Source: Fen-1273 sp963837815 (GTDB lineage Bacteria > Bacteroidota > Ignavibacteria > UBA10030 > UBA6906). Taken from it: a DNA stretch of 64,000 bases. Position numbers and translations under genes: made by a program. The notes below the pieces were generated by a model. The model saw nothing but the letters and a program-made list of their open reading frames with translations. It searched no databases and was not told the DNA's origin. This document shows, in pieces, positions 7,866-16,264 of this stretch. The stretch's first letter is position 1. Each line of letters starts with the position of its first letter. The stretch is from NCBI GenBank assembly GCA_963837815.1, contig CAWIOS010000013.1:1054001-1118000 (forward strand). The letters are read 5' to 3'.

Positions 7866-8525
7866 CTATCGCATGTCGACGACCTCTGCCCCTTCCGGGA
7901 TCTGCATGACAAACCGGGAGTCGCTCAGGCCGGAATTCAGTTTGATGTCGCTGACGGTGTACGTTGAGACTTTGCCGTTGACGTCGGTCAGCTCGGCCAT
8001 TCGGACAAGCCACTCCGACGGATCGACCCAGAGGCGCATCGAGCTCACGAGGGATCCTTCACCGCGCGGCGTGAGCTTCAGGACGATGCACTCCGCGTTC
8101 CCCGCCTTCTCGCGGCCGGTGACGGCCGCGGCATAGTCCTCCGTCGCCCCGCCCAGTATCCGTTCGGGCGAAAACGACCGGTCTGAGGGCTTGAACCTGT
8201 CGATAAGCACCTGTTTGTTCGCCGGGGAGTACGACCAGACCGTCTCGCCGTCCGTGACGACGGTCTGGTCATCTGTCTCAATCCTGTATTTGTGCTCTTT
8301 CTTCAGGAACAGCGTCCCCCGTGTCCGCTGTTCCAGAGACGACTCGGGGAACCGGGTGCGCTCCGTGAACCGGAGTTCCGCATCCCGGATCGACTCGTAT
8401 TTCTTCCTGACGTTCGACAGCGTTTCCTGAGGATCGTCCGACGCGGCGGCGGCGCAGACGGCGGACAGGAGGAGCGCCGCCGCGGCGGCGGCGCGGACGA
8501 TGCGTGCATTCACAAAGAGTCTCAT
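7866..8525 (-). CDS. lolA: Periplasmic outer-membrane lipoprotein carrier
   Basis: LolA-family chaperone that takes lipoproteins released from the inner membrane across the periplasm. 219 residues, with a signal peptide (about 1-28, ending AAAAS). The mature part has the LolA fold features: a DAELRFTERTRF first strand, RGTLFLKKEHKYRIE, and a TVVTDGETVWSYSP stretch forming the hydrophobic cavity. Its start codon overlaps the ftsK stop (ATGA). No lolB is expected in this lineage and none is seen. The C-terminus is the usual length. Confidence 0.87.
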   Translation of the reverse strand: MRLFVNARIVRAAAAAALLLSAVCAAAASDDPQETLSNVRKKYESIRDAELRFTERTRFPESSLEQRTRGTLFLKKEHKYRIETDDQTVVTDGETVWSYSPANKQVLIDRFKPSDRSFSPERILGGATEDYAAAVTGREKAGNAECIVLKLTPRGEGSLVSSMRLWVDPSEWLVRMAELTDVNGKVSTYTVSDIKLNSGLSDSRFVMQIPEGAEVVDMR

Positions 8526-10948
8526 GAGTTGTTGAGAATCACGTCGAGCTCCGCCTCCGACTCCACAAGGACGTCGCGCGCCTTGCTCCCGTCGAAAGGA
8601 CCGACGATCCCCGCAGACTCGAGCTCGTCGACGAGCCGTGCCGCACGCGAGTAGCCGACCTTCAGCCTTCGCTGCAGGAGGGACACCGACCCCTGCTGGT
8701 GCCTGACGATGAGCCGGGCCGCCTCTTCGAAGAGCTCGTCGCGCTCCCCGTCCCCGGAGCCCTCACCGTTTCTCTTCTTCTCCACGATCGACGGAAGAAG
8801 GAACGGGCGGGAGTACCCGGGCTGCGCGCTTATGTGATCGACAACCGCCTCCACCTCGTCCGCGGAGATGAACGCATTCTGGAGCCGCACGGGCTTCGGG
8901 CTGCCGCTCGCCAGGTAGAGCATGTCGCCGTTTCCCAGGAGCTGTTCCGCCCCGTTCATGTCGAGTATTGTCCTGGAATCGGTCTTGGAGGCGACCTGGT
9001 ACGCGATGCGCGCGGGGAAGTTCGCCTTGATCACGCCGGTGATGACATCGACCGAGGGCCTCTGCGTCGCGACGATGAGGTGAATCCCCACAGCCCGCGC
9101 GAGCTGCGCAAGCCGGGCGATCGGCTCTTCCACCTCCCGCGCCGCGGTGATCATAAGGTCCGCGAGCTCGTCGATGACGACGATGAGGAACGGCATCTTC
9201 GTGTGCGTCACCGTCTCCGTGCTCTTCAGGCGGCCCGAGGCGAGCCTTTCGTTGTAGTCCACGATGCTCCGGACGCCCGCGGCGGCGAGCCTGTCGTACC
9301 GCTTCTCCATCTCGATCTCCACCCCCCGAAGGACGATGACGGCGTTCCCGGGCGTCGTGACGATGAGCTCGTCGATGTCGGGTGAGACGGCGAGGAAATG
9401 ATGCTTGAGCCGGGCGTACAGGGAGAGCTCGATCTTCTTCGGGTCGATGATCACGAGCTTCAGATCGGACGGATGGAGCCGGTAGATCAGGCTCGCCAGT
9501 ATCGTGTTGATGCCGACGCTTTTTCCCGATCCCGTCGATCCCGCCATCAGAAGGTGGGGCATCTTCGCAAGGTCGTCGGTGAACACCTCCCCCGCGATCG
9601 TCTTCCCCATGGCCAGCGGGAGAAGCGCATTCGCGTCGCGGAACGCCGTCGAATTGATCACGCTGCGGACCGTCACGAGCGACCGGTGTGAGTTCGGTAT
9701 CTCGACGCCGACCGCCGACTTCCCCGGGATGGGCGCCATGATGCGGATCCCTTTCGCCGCGAGCTTGAGCGCCATGTCGTTTTCAAGGCTGACGATGCTG
9801 CTGATCTTGACACCGCTCGCAGGAACGAGCTCGTACAGCGTCACGACGGGGCCGGGCGTGACGCTGACACTCTCCAGCTCGACGTCGAACTCCGCAAGCG
9901 TCGCACGGAGCAGGTCCGCATTCGCCTTCAGCTCCTCGTCATCCACGTCCTCTTTCCCCGGCCTGGGGGCATCGAGGAGGTCCACCGAGGGGAAGACGTA
10001 ATCGATCTCTTCCGCGGAGCCGGCGTCAGGGCCTGCGGCCTCATGCTGGAGGAGTTCGCCCGGTTCCTCCCGCGGGGGAACGCGCGCGGGCCGGCTGACG
10101 GAGATCTTCAGCTCATCCGCCGGGGCCGGGGCCCTGTCGGGCCGGCGGACCACGGGAACCGGGAGGGGAACCCGCGGCGGTTCTTCACCGGCGGGCTTTG
10201 TGATCGTGACTTCCTTCCGGTCCGGCGCTGCCGGCACAACGGCTTCCCGCCTGAGCGCCCGTTCCTCTGCCGCAGCGGCGCGCTCTTCACGCTTCTCCTC
10301 GAGCCACGCCGCAAATCGCTGGAAGGCCCCCCGGAGACGCTCCACAGTCTCGTGAACGTCGAGATCGGCCGCGAGGACCGCGGTAAGGAGGACTCCCGCA
10401 AGAAGGACGACCGACCCTCCGGCCTTCCCGATCAGCTGGGCGAGCATCGTCGCCAGGGAGTAGCCGATGATGCCGTACCATTCCCTTGCCGGGCCCCCCG
10501 GGGCGGTGATGAGCGCGATCATCCCGAACGAGACCGAGACAAGGAGCGCGCTCACGATGACGTAGTTTGTGATGACAAGCGAAGACCGGACGTTTCCCCT
10601 GCGGAGGATCGTCCAAGCCCAGAGGAAGACAAGGAGGGGGAGCGCGATGACGGCGTACCCGACAGTGGAGTTGATGAGGAAATCGGAGAGGATCGCGCCG
10701 ACAAGCCCGAGGCCGTTGTGAACGGTGTCCGCCATCGCCCGGACGTTCTGGTCACCCGTCACGACGCCCGTAAGATCCGACGCGCGGACGTTATGCGATT
10801 CGTCGGCCGCATCGTATGTCACGAGAGCGATCGTGACGAGGAGGGCCGCAACGATCATCAGGAGGGCGGCCACGGCGCTCCGCCGGGATCCCCCCCTCCC
10901 TTTTCCTGAACCCGATTCGTTACCCCTGGGCACCGATGCTCTCCTCAC
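8522..10948 (-). CDS. ftsK: DNA translocase FtsK
   Basis: Septum-anchored hexameric DNA pump that segregates chromosome termini and activates XerCD recombination. 808 residues: N-terminal membrane domain with four or five hydrophobic segments (about 24-205), a linker of about 130 residues, the RecA-like motor with Walker A GSTGSGKSVGIN at about 468-479 and a Walker B region (MPFLIVVIDELADLM), and a C-terminal winged-helix gamma domain (about 740-805, SLLQRRLKVGYSRAARLVDELE) that reads KOPS sites. The GTG start overlaps the comB stop. Length and domain order are normal for FtsK/SpoIIIE with a short linker. Confidence 0.95.
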   Translation of the reverse strand: MRRASVPRGNESGSGKGRGGSRRSAVAALLMIVAALLVTIALVTYDAADESHNVRASDLTGVVTGDQNVRAMADTVHNGLGLVGAILSDFLINSTVGYAVIALPLLVFLWAWTILRRGNVRSSLVITNYVIVSALLVSVSFGMIALITAPGGPAREWYGIIGYSLATMLAQLIGKAGGSVVLLAGVLLTAVLAADLDVHETVERLRGAFQRFAAWLEEKREERAAAAEERALRREAVVPAAPDRKEVTITKPAGEEPPRVPLPVPVVRRPDRAPAPADELKISVSRPARVPPREEPGELLQHEAAGPDAGSAEEIDYVFPSVDLLDAPRPGKEDVDDEELKANADLLRATLAEFDVELESVSVTPGPVVTLYELVPASGVKISSIVSLENDMALKLAAKGIRIMAPIPGKSAVGVEIPNSHRSLVTVRSVINSTAFRDANALLPLAMGKTIAGEVFTDDLAKMPHLLMAGSTGSGKSVGINTILASLIYRLHPSDLKLVIIDPKKIELSLYARLKHHFLAVSPDIDELIVTTPGNAVIVLRGVEIEMEKRYDRLAAAGVRSIVDYNERLASGRLKSTETVTHTKMPFLIVVIDELADLMITAAREVEEPIARLAQLARAVGIHLIVATQRPSVDVITGVIKANFPARIAYQVASKTDSRTILDMNGAEQLLGNGDMLYLASGSPKPVRLQNAFISADEVEAVVDHISAQPGYSRPFLLPSIVEKKRNGEGSGDGERDELFEEAARLIVRHQQGSVSLLQRRLKVGYSRAARLVDELESAGIVGPFDGSKARDVLVESEAELDVILNNS

Positions 10949-11721
10949 GTTTCCTGGGGATGAACACCAGGCGCCTTCGAATCCTCTTCATCCCTGAGCT
11001 TGATGACGTTCCCCTCGAGAAGCGGGAGAACCGGAAGTGTGTCGACCCCCGAACAGAGTTTCAGGTCCGCCCCCAGCCCGATCTCCTGCAGCCGGCGCCC
11101 GTGTTCGGACGACCGGATCATCTTGAGTATTCCCCGGCCGAACGTCCGGTGCAGCGTCCTCGCTACGAGTGCGCCGTCCGACAGCTCCGGCGCTGTCCCT
11201 GCGGATGCCGCGACGCGTGAGATCAGCATTCCCGCGCAGACCGAGTCTTCCATCGAGAGCGCGCCGTCGCTTCCGGCACAGACAATCGTGAAATCGCGCG
11301 GCGTGCGCCAGAGGGCGTCGGCGACGGTCCCGACGTTGACGAACCCGCAGACGAAGAGCTCGCGGGCGTAGCGCGCCTTCACGAGCGCCTGTGACCCGTT
11401 CGTCGTGCTGAATATGATCGCTTTGCCCCTCACCCGTTCCGGCGTGTACTCCGCGGGTGAATTCCCCAGGTTGAACCCGTCGATCATTTTTCCGTTCCGC
11501 TCCCCCCCGAGCAGGATCACGTCGCCAAACAGGTTTCCGGAGATCTTGACGGCGGATTCCACCGTGGCCACGGGGATGATCTCCCGCGCTCCGTTGCTGA
11601 GCGCGGTGATTATCGTCGTGCTCGCCCGCAGGACATCGATAACGACGACCGTCTTCTCGCGCAGCGCCAGCTCGTCGGTCTGATGCGGGATGAAAAACAG
11701 ATCGATGCGCATCGCGCTCAC
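10945..11721 (-). CDS. ComB-family 2-phosphosulfolactate phosphatase-like protein
   Basis: 258 residues of the ComB family (PF04029), Mg-dependent phosphatases named for 2-phosphosulfolactate phosphatase of coenzyme M synthesis. Signatures: VVVIDVLRASTTIITAL, GGERNGKMIDGFNLGNSPAEY and STTNGSQAL. Bacterial homologues are widespread in organisms that do not make coenzyme M, so the true substrate is uncertain and comA/comC are not in the window. The GTG start overlaps the gcvT stop (GTGA); an ATG three codons later is possible. The stop overlaps the ftsK start. Confidence 0.85.
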   Translation of the reverse strand: MSAMRIDLFFIPHQTDELALREKTVVVIDVLRASTTIITALSNGAREIIPVATVESAVKISGNLFGDVILLGGERNGKMIDGFNLGNSPAEYTPERVRGKAIIFSTTNGSQALVKARYARELFVCGFVNVGTVADALWRTPRDFTIVCAGSDGALSMEDSVCAGMLISRVAASAGTAPELSDGALVARTLHRTFGRGILKMIRSSEHGRRLQEIGLGADLKLCSGVDTLPVLPLLEGNVIKLRDEEDSKAPGVHPQET

Positions 11722-12806
11722 TTCCTGATGAAGGGAGTCTGAACGACTTCCGCCGGAACCTCGCGGTTCCTGATGCTGACGGTGAGCGGCGTTCCCGGGC
11801 CCGACTGCGCGGAACCGACGTAGCCCATGCCGATCCCCCGGTCGAGCACGGGTGAAAACGTGCCGGAGGTGACGCTCCCCGAACGGGCGCCCGACGCGTT
11901 GATGGAGTATCCCTGGCGGGGGAACGCCCTGTCGTTAAGCGCAAACCCGACGAGCTTCCGCTTCACCCCCTCCCGGAGGGCCATGACGATCGGGGCTTTC
12001 CCGATGAACTCCCCCTTGCCGGTCTTCGTGATCCAGTCAAGTCCCGCTTCGATGGGATTCGTCGTCTGATCGATATCGTGCCCGTAGAGGCAGAACCCCA
12101 TCTCGAGCCTGAGCGTGTCGCGTGCGCCGAGCCCAACGGGCCCGATGCCGTGGGGCGCGCCCGCCTCCATGACCGCCTCCCAGATCCGCGTCCCCGTTTT
12201 CACGTCGGACGGGAAGTACAGTTCGAATCCAAGCTCCCCGGTGTATCCCGTCCGGGAGATGAGCATGTCGACCCCCGCGACCCTGCCGCGGAGGAAGCGG
12301 TAATACGGGAGCGAGCCGATGTCGGCGTCCGTCAGCGCGCCGAGCGTGAGAAGCGATTTCGGCCCCTGCAGCGCCAGAAGCGAATACTCGTCCGTGCGGT
12401 CGACAAGCTCCATGTCGGCGGCGGCATGCTCCCTCATCCATGCGATGTCCTTCGCCGTGTTGGCGGCATTAATGACGAGCATGTACCGGTCGCCCAGGTG
12501 GTAGACGAGGAGGTCGTCCACGATCCCCCCGTCATCGTAGCACATGGCGGAATACTGCACGCGCCCCTCCGAAAGCTTCGACGCGTCGTTCGTCGTGATG
12601 TTCTGTATGAACGCGAGCGCGCCCTTCCCCCGGATCTCGACCTCTCCCATGTGGGAGACGTCGAACAGTCCCACCGCTTCGCGGACCCTGCGGTGTTCCT
12701 CGAGGATCCCCGTGTATTGGACCGGCATCTCGTACCCGCCGAACTCGACGATCTTCGCGCCGAGCGCGCGGTGAATGTCATAGAATGCTGTGCGTTTCAA
12801 TTCCAT
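11718..12806 (-). CDS. gcvT: Glycine cleavage T protein (aminomethyltransferase)
   Basis: Tetrahydrofolate-dependent aminomethyltransferase of the glycine cleavage system, 362 residues, the standard length. Visible: FYDIHRALGAKIVEFGGYEMPVQY at the N-terminus, GLFDVSHMGEVEI, the folate-binding YTGELGFELYFP region, LGARDTLRLEMGFCLYG and the C-terminal GMGYV strand region. The other gcv genes are not beside it. It lies 44 bases downstream of rng and overlaps comB. Confidence 0.93.
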   Translation of the reverse strand: MELKRTAFYDIHRALGAKIVEFGGYEMPVQYTGILEEHRRVREAVGLFDVSHMGEVEIRGKGALAFIQNITTNDASKLSEGRVQYSAMCYDDGGIVDDLLVYHLGDRYMLVINAANTAKDIAWMREHAAADMELVDRTDEYSLLALQGPKSLLTLGALTDADIGSLPYYRFLRGRVAGVDMLISRTGYTGELGFELYFPSDVKTGTRIWEAVMEAGAPHGIGPVGLGARDTLRLEMGFCLYGHDIDQTTNPIEAGLDWITKTGKGEFIGKAPIVMALREGVKRKLVGFALNDRAFPRQGYSINASGARSGSVTSGTFSPVLDRGIGMGYVGSAQSGPGTPLTVSIRNREVPAEVVQTPFIRK

Positions 12807-12850
12807 CCTCTGTCAGGTGCCGTTTCGTTGAATCCGTAGTCTGTCGTGGA

Positions 12851-14506
12851 TCAGTTGAACTGATCGGTGATGTCTTTCCCCTGCTTCGTCGAAATGCAGC
12901 GGAACTCGCCGACGTGGACCGCGGGATCCGGCTCCAGGCGGATCAGCATCACGTATTTCAGCATCAGCCTCCGCAGGCGGCTGAGGGTCCCCACCCGGAG
13001 CGCATCGGCGAGCTGGGGATTGACCTTGAGAATGATCCTGGACTCCCTGCTCTCGCTCTTAAACCGGCGGATCCACCGTTCAATCTGGTTGAGCGTCGTC
13101 GTCCGCGACTGCACGAGCCCCGTCCCTCCGCATGCCGGGCACGGTTCGCTGAAGCTGTGCAGGATGGCCTGCCGGATGCGCTGCCGTGTGATCTGCACAA
13201 GGCCGAATTCCGTCATCGGCAGGACCGTGACCTTCGCGCGGTCTTTCCGGAATTCCTTCTTCAGCTCCTCGTAGACCTTCCGCTTGTTCCGCTCGTCGTC
13301 CAGGTCGATGAAATCGCAGACGATGATCCCGCCGATGTCGCGGAGCCTGAGCTGGCGGCAGATCTCGCGGGCCGCCTCGAGATCCGTCCGGAGGGAATTC
13401 AGCTCCTGCTCCTTCTTTGCCGCGTAGCGCCCGCTGTTCACGTCGATGACGACCATCGCCTCTGTCGGCTCGATGATGATGTACCCGCCGCTCTTGAGCC
13501 AGACCTTGCGGCTGAGGGTCGTTTCGATCTCCTTCTCGATCCCGTAGACGTCGAAGATCGGCCGCCGGTCCTTGTGAAGCTCGATCTTGTCGAGAAGCTG
13601 CGCGGAAGTGTACTTGATATAGGCCCGGATCTCCTTGTGAAGCTTCCGGGAATCGATGACGACCCGCGAGACATCGTTGGAGAAGAGATCGCGGATGACG
13701 CTCGACGTCGTGGACATGTCCTTGTAGAGGAGGCACGGGGCCTTCTCCGACTTGACCGTCTTCTCGACCTCGCGCCACGTGTCGATGAGATCCTTGAGGT
13801 CGTTTGTCAGGGAGGTTTCGTCCTTCCCTTCCGCGACGGTCCGGATGATGACCCCGAAGCCTTCCGGGAGGATCGTCTGGACGATCTTCCGGAGCCGGCG
13901 TTTCTCCTTGAAGCTCGAGATCTTCTTGGAGATCCCGATCTTCCCGTCGAAGGGGAGGAGAACGAGGAACCGGCCGGCCAGCGAGACCTCGCTCGTCACG
14001 CGGACCCCCTTCTTCCCCACGGGTTCCTTCGTGATCTGGACGATGATCTCCTGTCCTTTTTCGAGCTGGATTTCCTTGCGGGGGGGTCGGTGGTTATTGC
14101 CGCGGCCGCGATCGCGGTCCTGCGGCGGGGCCGCGGGAGAGGATGTTCGCTGTTGTTCGGCGGGGGTTGTTGTCGTTGTGGAGGCGCCGATGGCGCCACC
14201 AGATTCGGCGGCGACGGGTTCCCTGGGCTCTTCCCCGTTCTCGTCCTCGTCCCCGATCATGGCGCTGTATTCCTCGAACCTGTTGCCGATGTCCGAGAAA
14301 TGCAGGAACCCGTCCTGCCCAAGTCCGATATCGATGAATGCAGCTTTGATGCCGGGCATCACCTTGGCGATTTTCCCAAGGTAGATGTCACCGACCATCT
14401 TTTCCTTATTGGCAGTCTCGACGAACAGCTCTGCCAGGCGACCATCTTCCGTAATTGCAATACGGGTCTCGTTGGCGCCAGCGTTGATTATGATTTCCTT
14501 CTTCAT
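12851..14506 (-). CDS. rng: Ribonuclease G/E family endoribonuclease
   Basis: Single-strand-specific endoribonuclease for rRNA maturation and mRNA decay, 551 residues from the start MKKEIIINAG. An S1-like RNA-binding region (about 36-200) is split by a low-complexity insert rich in Thr, Pro and basic residues (about 80-145). Catalytic metal-binding aspartates lie in VVIDVNSGR (about 355) and CDFIDLDD (about 398); the zinc-link CPACGGTG is near 452-459. No RNase E-type degradosome scaffold follows, so it is RNase G-like in length. It heads the long minus-strand operon, preceded by nearly 300 bases of structured non-coding sequence. Confidence 0.92.
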   Translation of the reverse strand: MKKEIIINAGANETRIAITEDGRLAELFVETANKEKMVGDIYLGKIAKVMPGIKAAFIDIGLGQDGFLHFSDIGNRFEEYSAMIGDEDENGEEPREPVAAESGGAIGASTTTTTPAEQQRTSSPAAPPQDRDRGRGNNHRPPRKEIQLEKGQEIIVQITKEPVGKKGVRVTSEVSLAGRFLVLLPFDGKIGISKKISSFKEKRRLRKIVQTILPEGFGVIIRTVAEGKDETSLTNDLKDLIDTWREVEKTVKSEKAPCLLYKDMSTTSSVIRDLFSNDVSRVVIDSRKLHKEIRAYIKYTSAQLLDKIELHKDRRPIFDVYGIEKEIETTLSRKVWLKSGGYIIIEPTEAMVVIDVNSGRYAAKKEQELNSLRTDLEAAREICRQLRLRDIGGIIVCDFIDLDDERNKRKVYEELKKEFRKDRAKVTVLPMTEFGLVQITRQRIRQAILHSFSEPCPACGGTGLVQSRTTTLNQIERWIRRFKSESRESRIILKVNPQLADALRVGTLSRLRRLMLKYVMLIRLEPDPAVHVGEFRCISTKQGKDITDQFN

Positions 14507-14797
14507 GCCGTCCTGTATGTACCAACCTTTCTGTAAAGCGCATGGTTGCCACACAGCAACGGAACGAAGCAGGCAGGCTCCCGGGCCAGGACGAGAGACA
14601 AATCGTGAACATCATTGGTTGTACGCCTTCGTCGTTTACCGTTCTGCGGGCAAGTGCCGGCGGCGCTGAGCGCCGCCCGATTGTAGTGAACTATATGCGA
14701 GTAGTCCCCGTCTCTTCATACGGGGCCTGAACTCTTCCCTGTTAAGCTACTAAATCTTCTCCCTCCATGCAAGACCGGCAGGGAGGGGTGAAAACGC
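14507..14797 (-). other. Non-coding region with three hairpins upstream of rng
   Basis: About 290 bases between the SRP RNA end and the rng start with no believable ORF. Three perfect stems are visible: GGCGGCGC/GCGCCGCC with a TGA loop (14659-14677), CCCCGT/ACGGGG with an eight-base loop (14706-14725), and CCCTCC/GGGAGG around 14761-14787. A possible -10 TATAGT lies at 14690-14695 on the minus strand but its -35 is poor. It is probably the rng leader plus promoter; RNase E of E. coli regulates itself through leader hairpins, which makes a similar role plausible here but unproven. Confidence 0.4.
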
Positions 14798-14805
14798 AAA
14801 AAAAA

Positions 14806-14907
14806 TGAGGTCAAGCTCCCCTGCGTCACACTTTCCGTAACCGACCGTTGCTTCCTTCCGGACCTGGCGGGGTTGAGCTACATACAGTTGCGCAGGACTT
14901 GACCTCA
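14806..14907 (-). ncRNA. ffs: Signal recognition particle RNA, small bacterial type
   Basis: 4.5S-type SRP RNA, about 102 nt, partner of Ffh in co-translational membrane targeting. The conserved apical region AGGTCCGGAAGGAAGCA is present on the minus strand; perfectly complementary ends TGAGGTCAAG/CTTGACCTCA close the molecule, and CCTGCG/CGCAGG forms the next helix. A run of eight T residues directly follows the 3' end and, with the closing helix, likely ends transcription. It lies 40 bases downstream of tRNA-Ala with no promoter of its own visible. Confidence 0.93.
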
Positions 14908-14947
14908 CATTCGGGGAATGATGGCGCCGGGAGCGGAACATCTCGTG

Positions 14948-15020
14948 TGGAGCTGATCGGGTTCGAACCGACGGCCTCCTCGTTGCGAACGAGGCGCTCT
15001 CCCAGCTGAGCTACAGCCCC
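14948..15020 (-). tRNA. tRNA-Ala, anticodon CGC
   Basis: 73-nt cloverleaf on the minus strand: acceptor GGGGCTG/CAGCTCC with one G-T pair, D arm TAGCTCAGCTGGGAGAGC, anticodon stem CCTCG/CGAGG with loop TTCGCAA, and T arm with GGTTCGAACCC. The anticodon CGC (14985-14987) reads GCG alanine codons. The CCA end is not encoded. It is followed by the SRP RNA, apparently on one transcript. Confidence 0.95.
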
Positions 15021-15071
15021 TGCACTGAATGACCCCGTGTCCTCGCCTCCCGGGGAACTCCATTCTTCCGG

Positions 15072-15100
15072 AATATACGCCTTGGGTGTGTAACAATCAA
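15072..15100 (-). promoter_or_regulatory. Promoter of tRNA-Ala / SRP RNA
   Basis: Minus strand TTGATT, 17 bases, TATATT; predicted start near 15065, about 45 bases before the mature tRNA 5' end. It is the only good promoter found for both RNA genes. Confidence 0.65.
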
Positions 15101-15147
15101 TATCCGGGGGGAGGTTCTGGGGGTTTCGGGGCATTCAGGGGGGAACC

Positions 15148-15176
15148 TTGACAACCCGCCCGTTTTTGCGTATTTT
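15148..15176 (+). promoter_or_regulatory. Promoter of the hrcA-grpE-dnaJ operon
   Basis: TTGACA, 17 bases, TATTTT; the -35 is consensus. Predicted start near 15183, leader about 35 nt. No CIRCE element (TTAGCACTC-N9-GAGTGCTAA) is visible, although hrcA is the first gene. Confidence 0.75.
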
Positions 15177-15211
15177 TTATGTTCGTGTGAAGTACAATTT
15201 TCCGGCGGGTT
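15153..15211 (+). promoter_or_regulatory. Inverted repeat spanning the hrcA promoter
   Basis: Perfect 8-bp arms AACCCGCC (15153-15160) and GGCGGGTT (15204-15211) separated by 43 bases; the left arm starts inside the -35 box and the right arm lies just before the start codon. It could be a regulator binding pair or a leader stem; no known operator matches. Confidence 0.35.
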
Positions 15212-15217
15212 GAAGGT

Positions 15218-16264
15218 ATGGCAGCGGAGCTAAACGAGCGGGAGCGGACGGTCCTCCACTACGTGGTGCGGGACTTCATCGAGACCGCCACACCGATCGG
15301 GTCCCGGTACATTTCGAAGCGCCATGAAGACGTCCTGGGGCTCAGTTCGGCGTCCATCAGGAACGTGATGTCGGACCTCGAGTACCTGGGTTACATCAAC
15401 CATCCCCATACGTCGGCGGGGCGTGTGCCGACGGACGTCGGGTACAGGTTTTACCTTGACAGCCTTATGCGCGTGGACGACATCCCGACCACGGAGCAGC
15501 AGGCCATCAGGGAGGCGCTTACCTCCCGCGAGGCGGAGGACGAGCTCCTCCGGGAATCTTCGAGAATCATGGGGAAGATCTCCCGGCAGCTCTGCGTTAT
15601 TTCGTCCCCCCGGCTCGCCAGCGGGACGCTCGAGCGGCTTGAGCTCGTCCCGATCGCCGGCACGCGCGTCATGGTCGTCATTTCGATAAAGTCCGGCCTC
15701 GTGCGGACGATGATGCTTGAGGTCGCCAGCGAGATTGCCCGGGAAAAGCTCGAAGAGATCGCGCGGTCGCTCAACGAGCGGCTTGCCGGGCTGACAATCG
15801 AGGAGATCCGCTCGACGTACGCAGAAAGGTTGAGGGACGGCACGGGGGACGATACGGGGCTGATCCGCCTCTTCATCGATTCGGTGGGGAAACTCCTCCC
15901 TCCCCCGGGGAGCGAGAAGCTCCACATCGGGGGGGCGGATTCGATCATCGGACAACCGGAGTTCGTGAACCCCTCGGAATTCCGCAGCGTTATTGAACTC
16001 ATCAACGACGAGGAGATCATCATACACGTTCTCGCCAAACACGAGTCTCCCCCGCCGGGGGTCAGGGTGGCGGTCGGGGAGGAAAATAAGGAGCGGAAAC
16101 TCAGCCCCTACAGCGTCATCACCGCAAGCTACGCCGCGGGAGAGGTGACGGGAACCATAGGATTGATCGGCCCCAGGCGGATGAACTACGCACGCGTCAT
16201 TCCCCTCGTCGACTACGTCGCACGCACGATTTCAGAAATGTTCGGTTCAACAAACAAGCAATGA
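15218..16264 (+). CDS. hrcA: Heat-inducible transcription repressor HrcA
   Basis: Repressor of chaperone genes that senses GroEL availability. 348 residues with an N-terminal winged helix (about 5-80: LNERERTVLHYVVRDFIETATPIGSRYIS, SSASIRNVMSDLEYLGYI, HTSAGRVPTDVGYRFYLD) and a C-terminal domain ending in the family motif IGLIGPRRMNYARVIPLVDYVA. First gene of an operon with grpE and dnaJ; its stop overlaps the grpE start (ATGA). Its usual CIRCE operator is not seen upstream, so autoregulation may use another site. Confidence 0.95.
   Translation: MAAELNERERTVLHYVVRDFIETATPIGSRYISKRHEDVLGLSSASIRNVMSDLEYLGYINHPHTSAGRVPTDVGYRFYLDSLMRVDDIPTTEQQAIREALTSREAEDELLRESSRIMGKISRQLCVISSPRLASGTLERLELVPIAGTRVMVVISIKSGLVRTMMLEVASEIAREKLEEIARSLNERLAGLTIEEIRSTYAERLRDGTGDDTGLIRLFIDSVGKLLPPPGSEKLHIGGADSIIGQPEFVNPSEFRSVIELINDEEIIIHVLAKHESPPPGVRVAVGEENKERKLSPYSVITASYAAGEVTGTIGLIGPRRMNYARVIPLVDYVARTISEMFGSTNKQ

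Noticed and set aside
12785..14536. Plus-strand open frame of 583 codons opposite rng
   Set aside because: Antisense of a clear RNase G/E gene; no ribosome-binding site or domain.
14826..15134. Minus-strand ORF containing the segment AVAQLGERLVRNEEAVGSNP
   Set aside because: This is the well-known false protein made by reading through a tRNA; it lies over tRNA-Ala and the SRP RNA.
15021..15217. CIRCE-type operator upstream of hrcA
   Set aside because: Searched by eye for GCACTC and GAGTGC arms; no pair is present.
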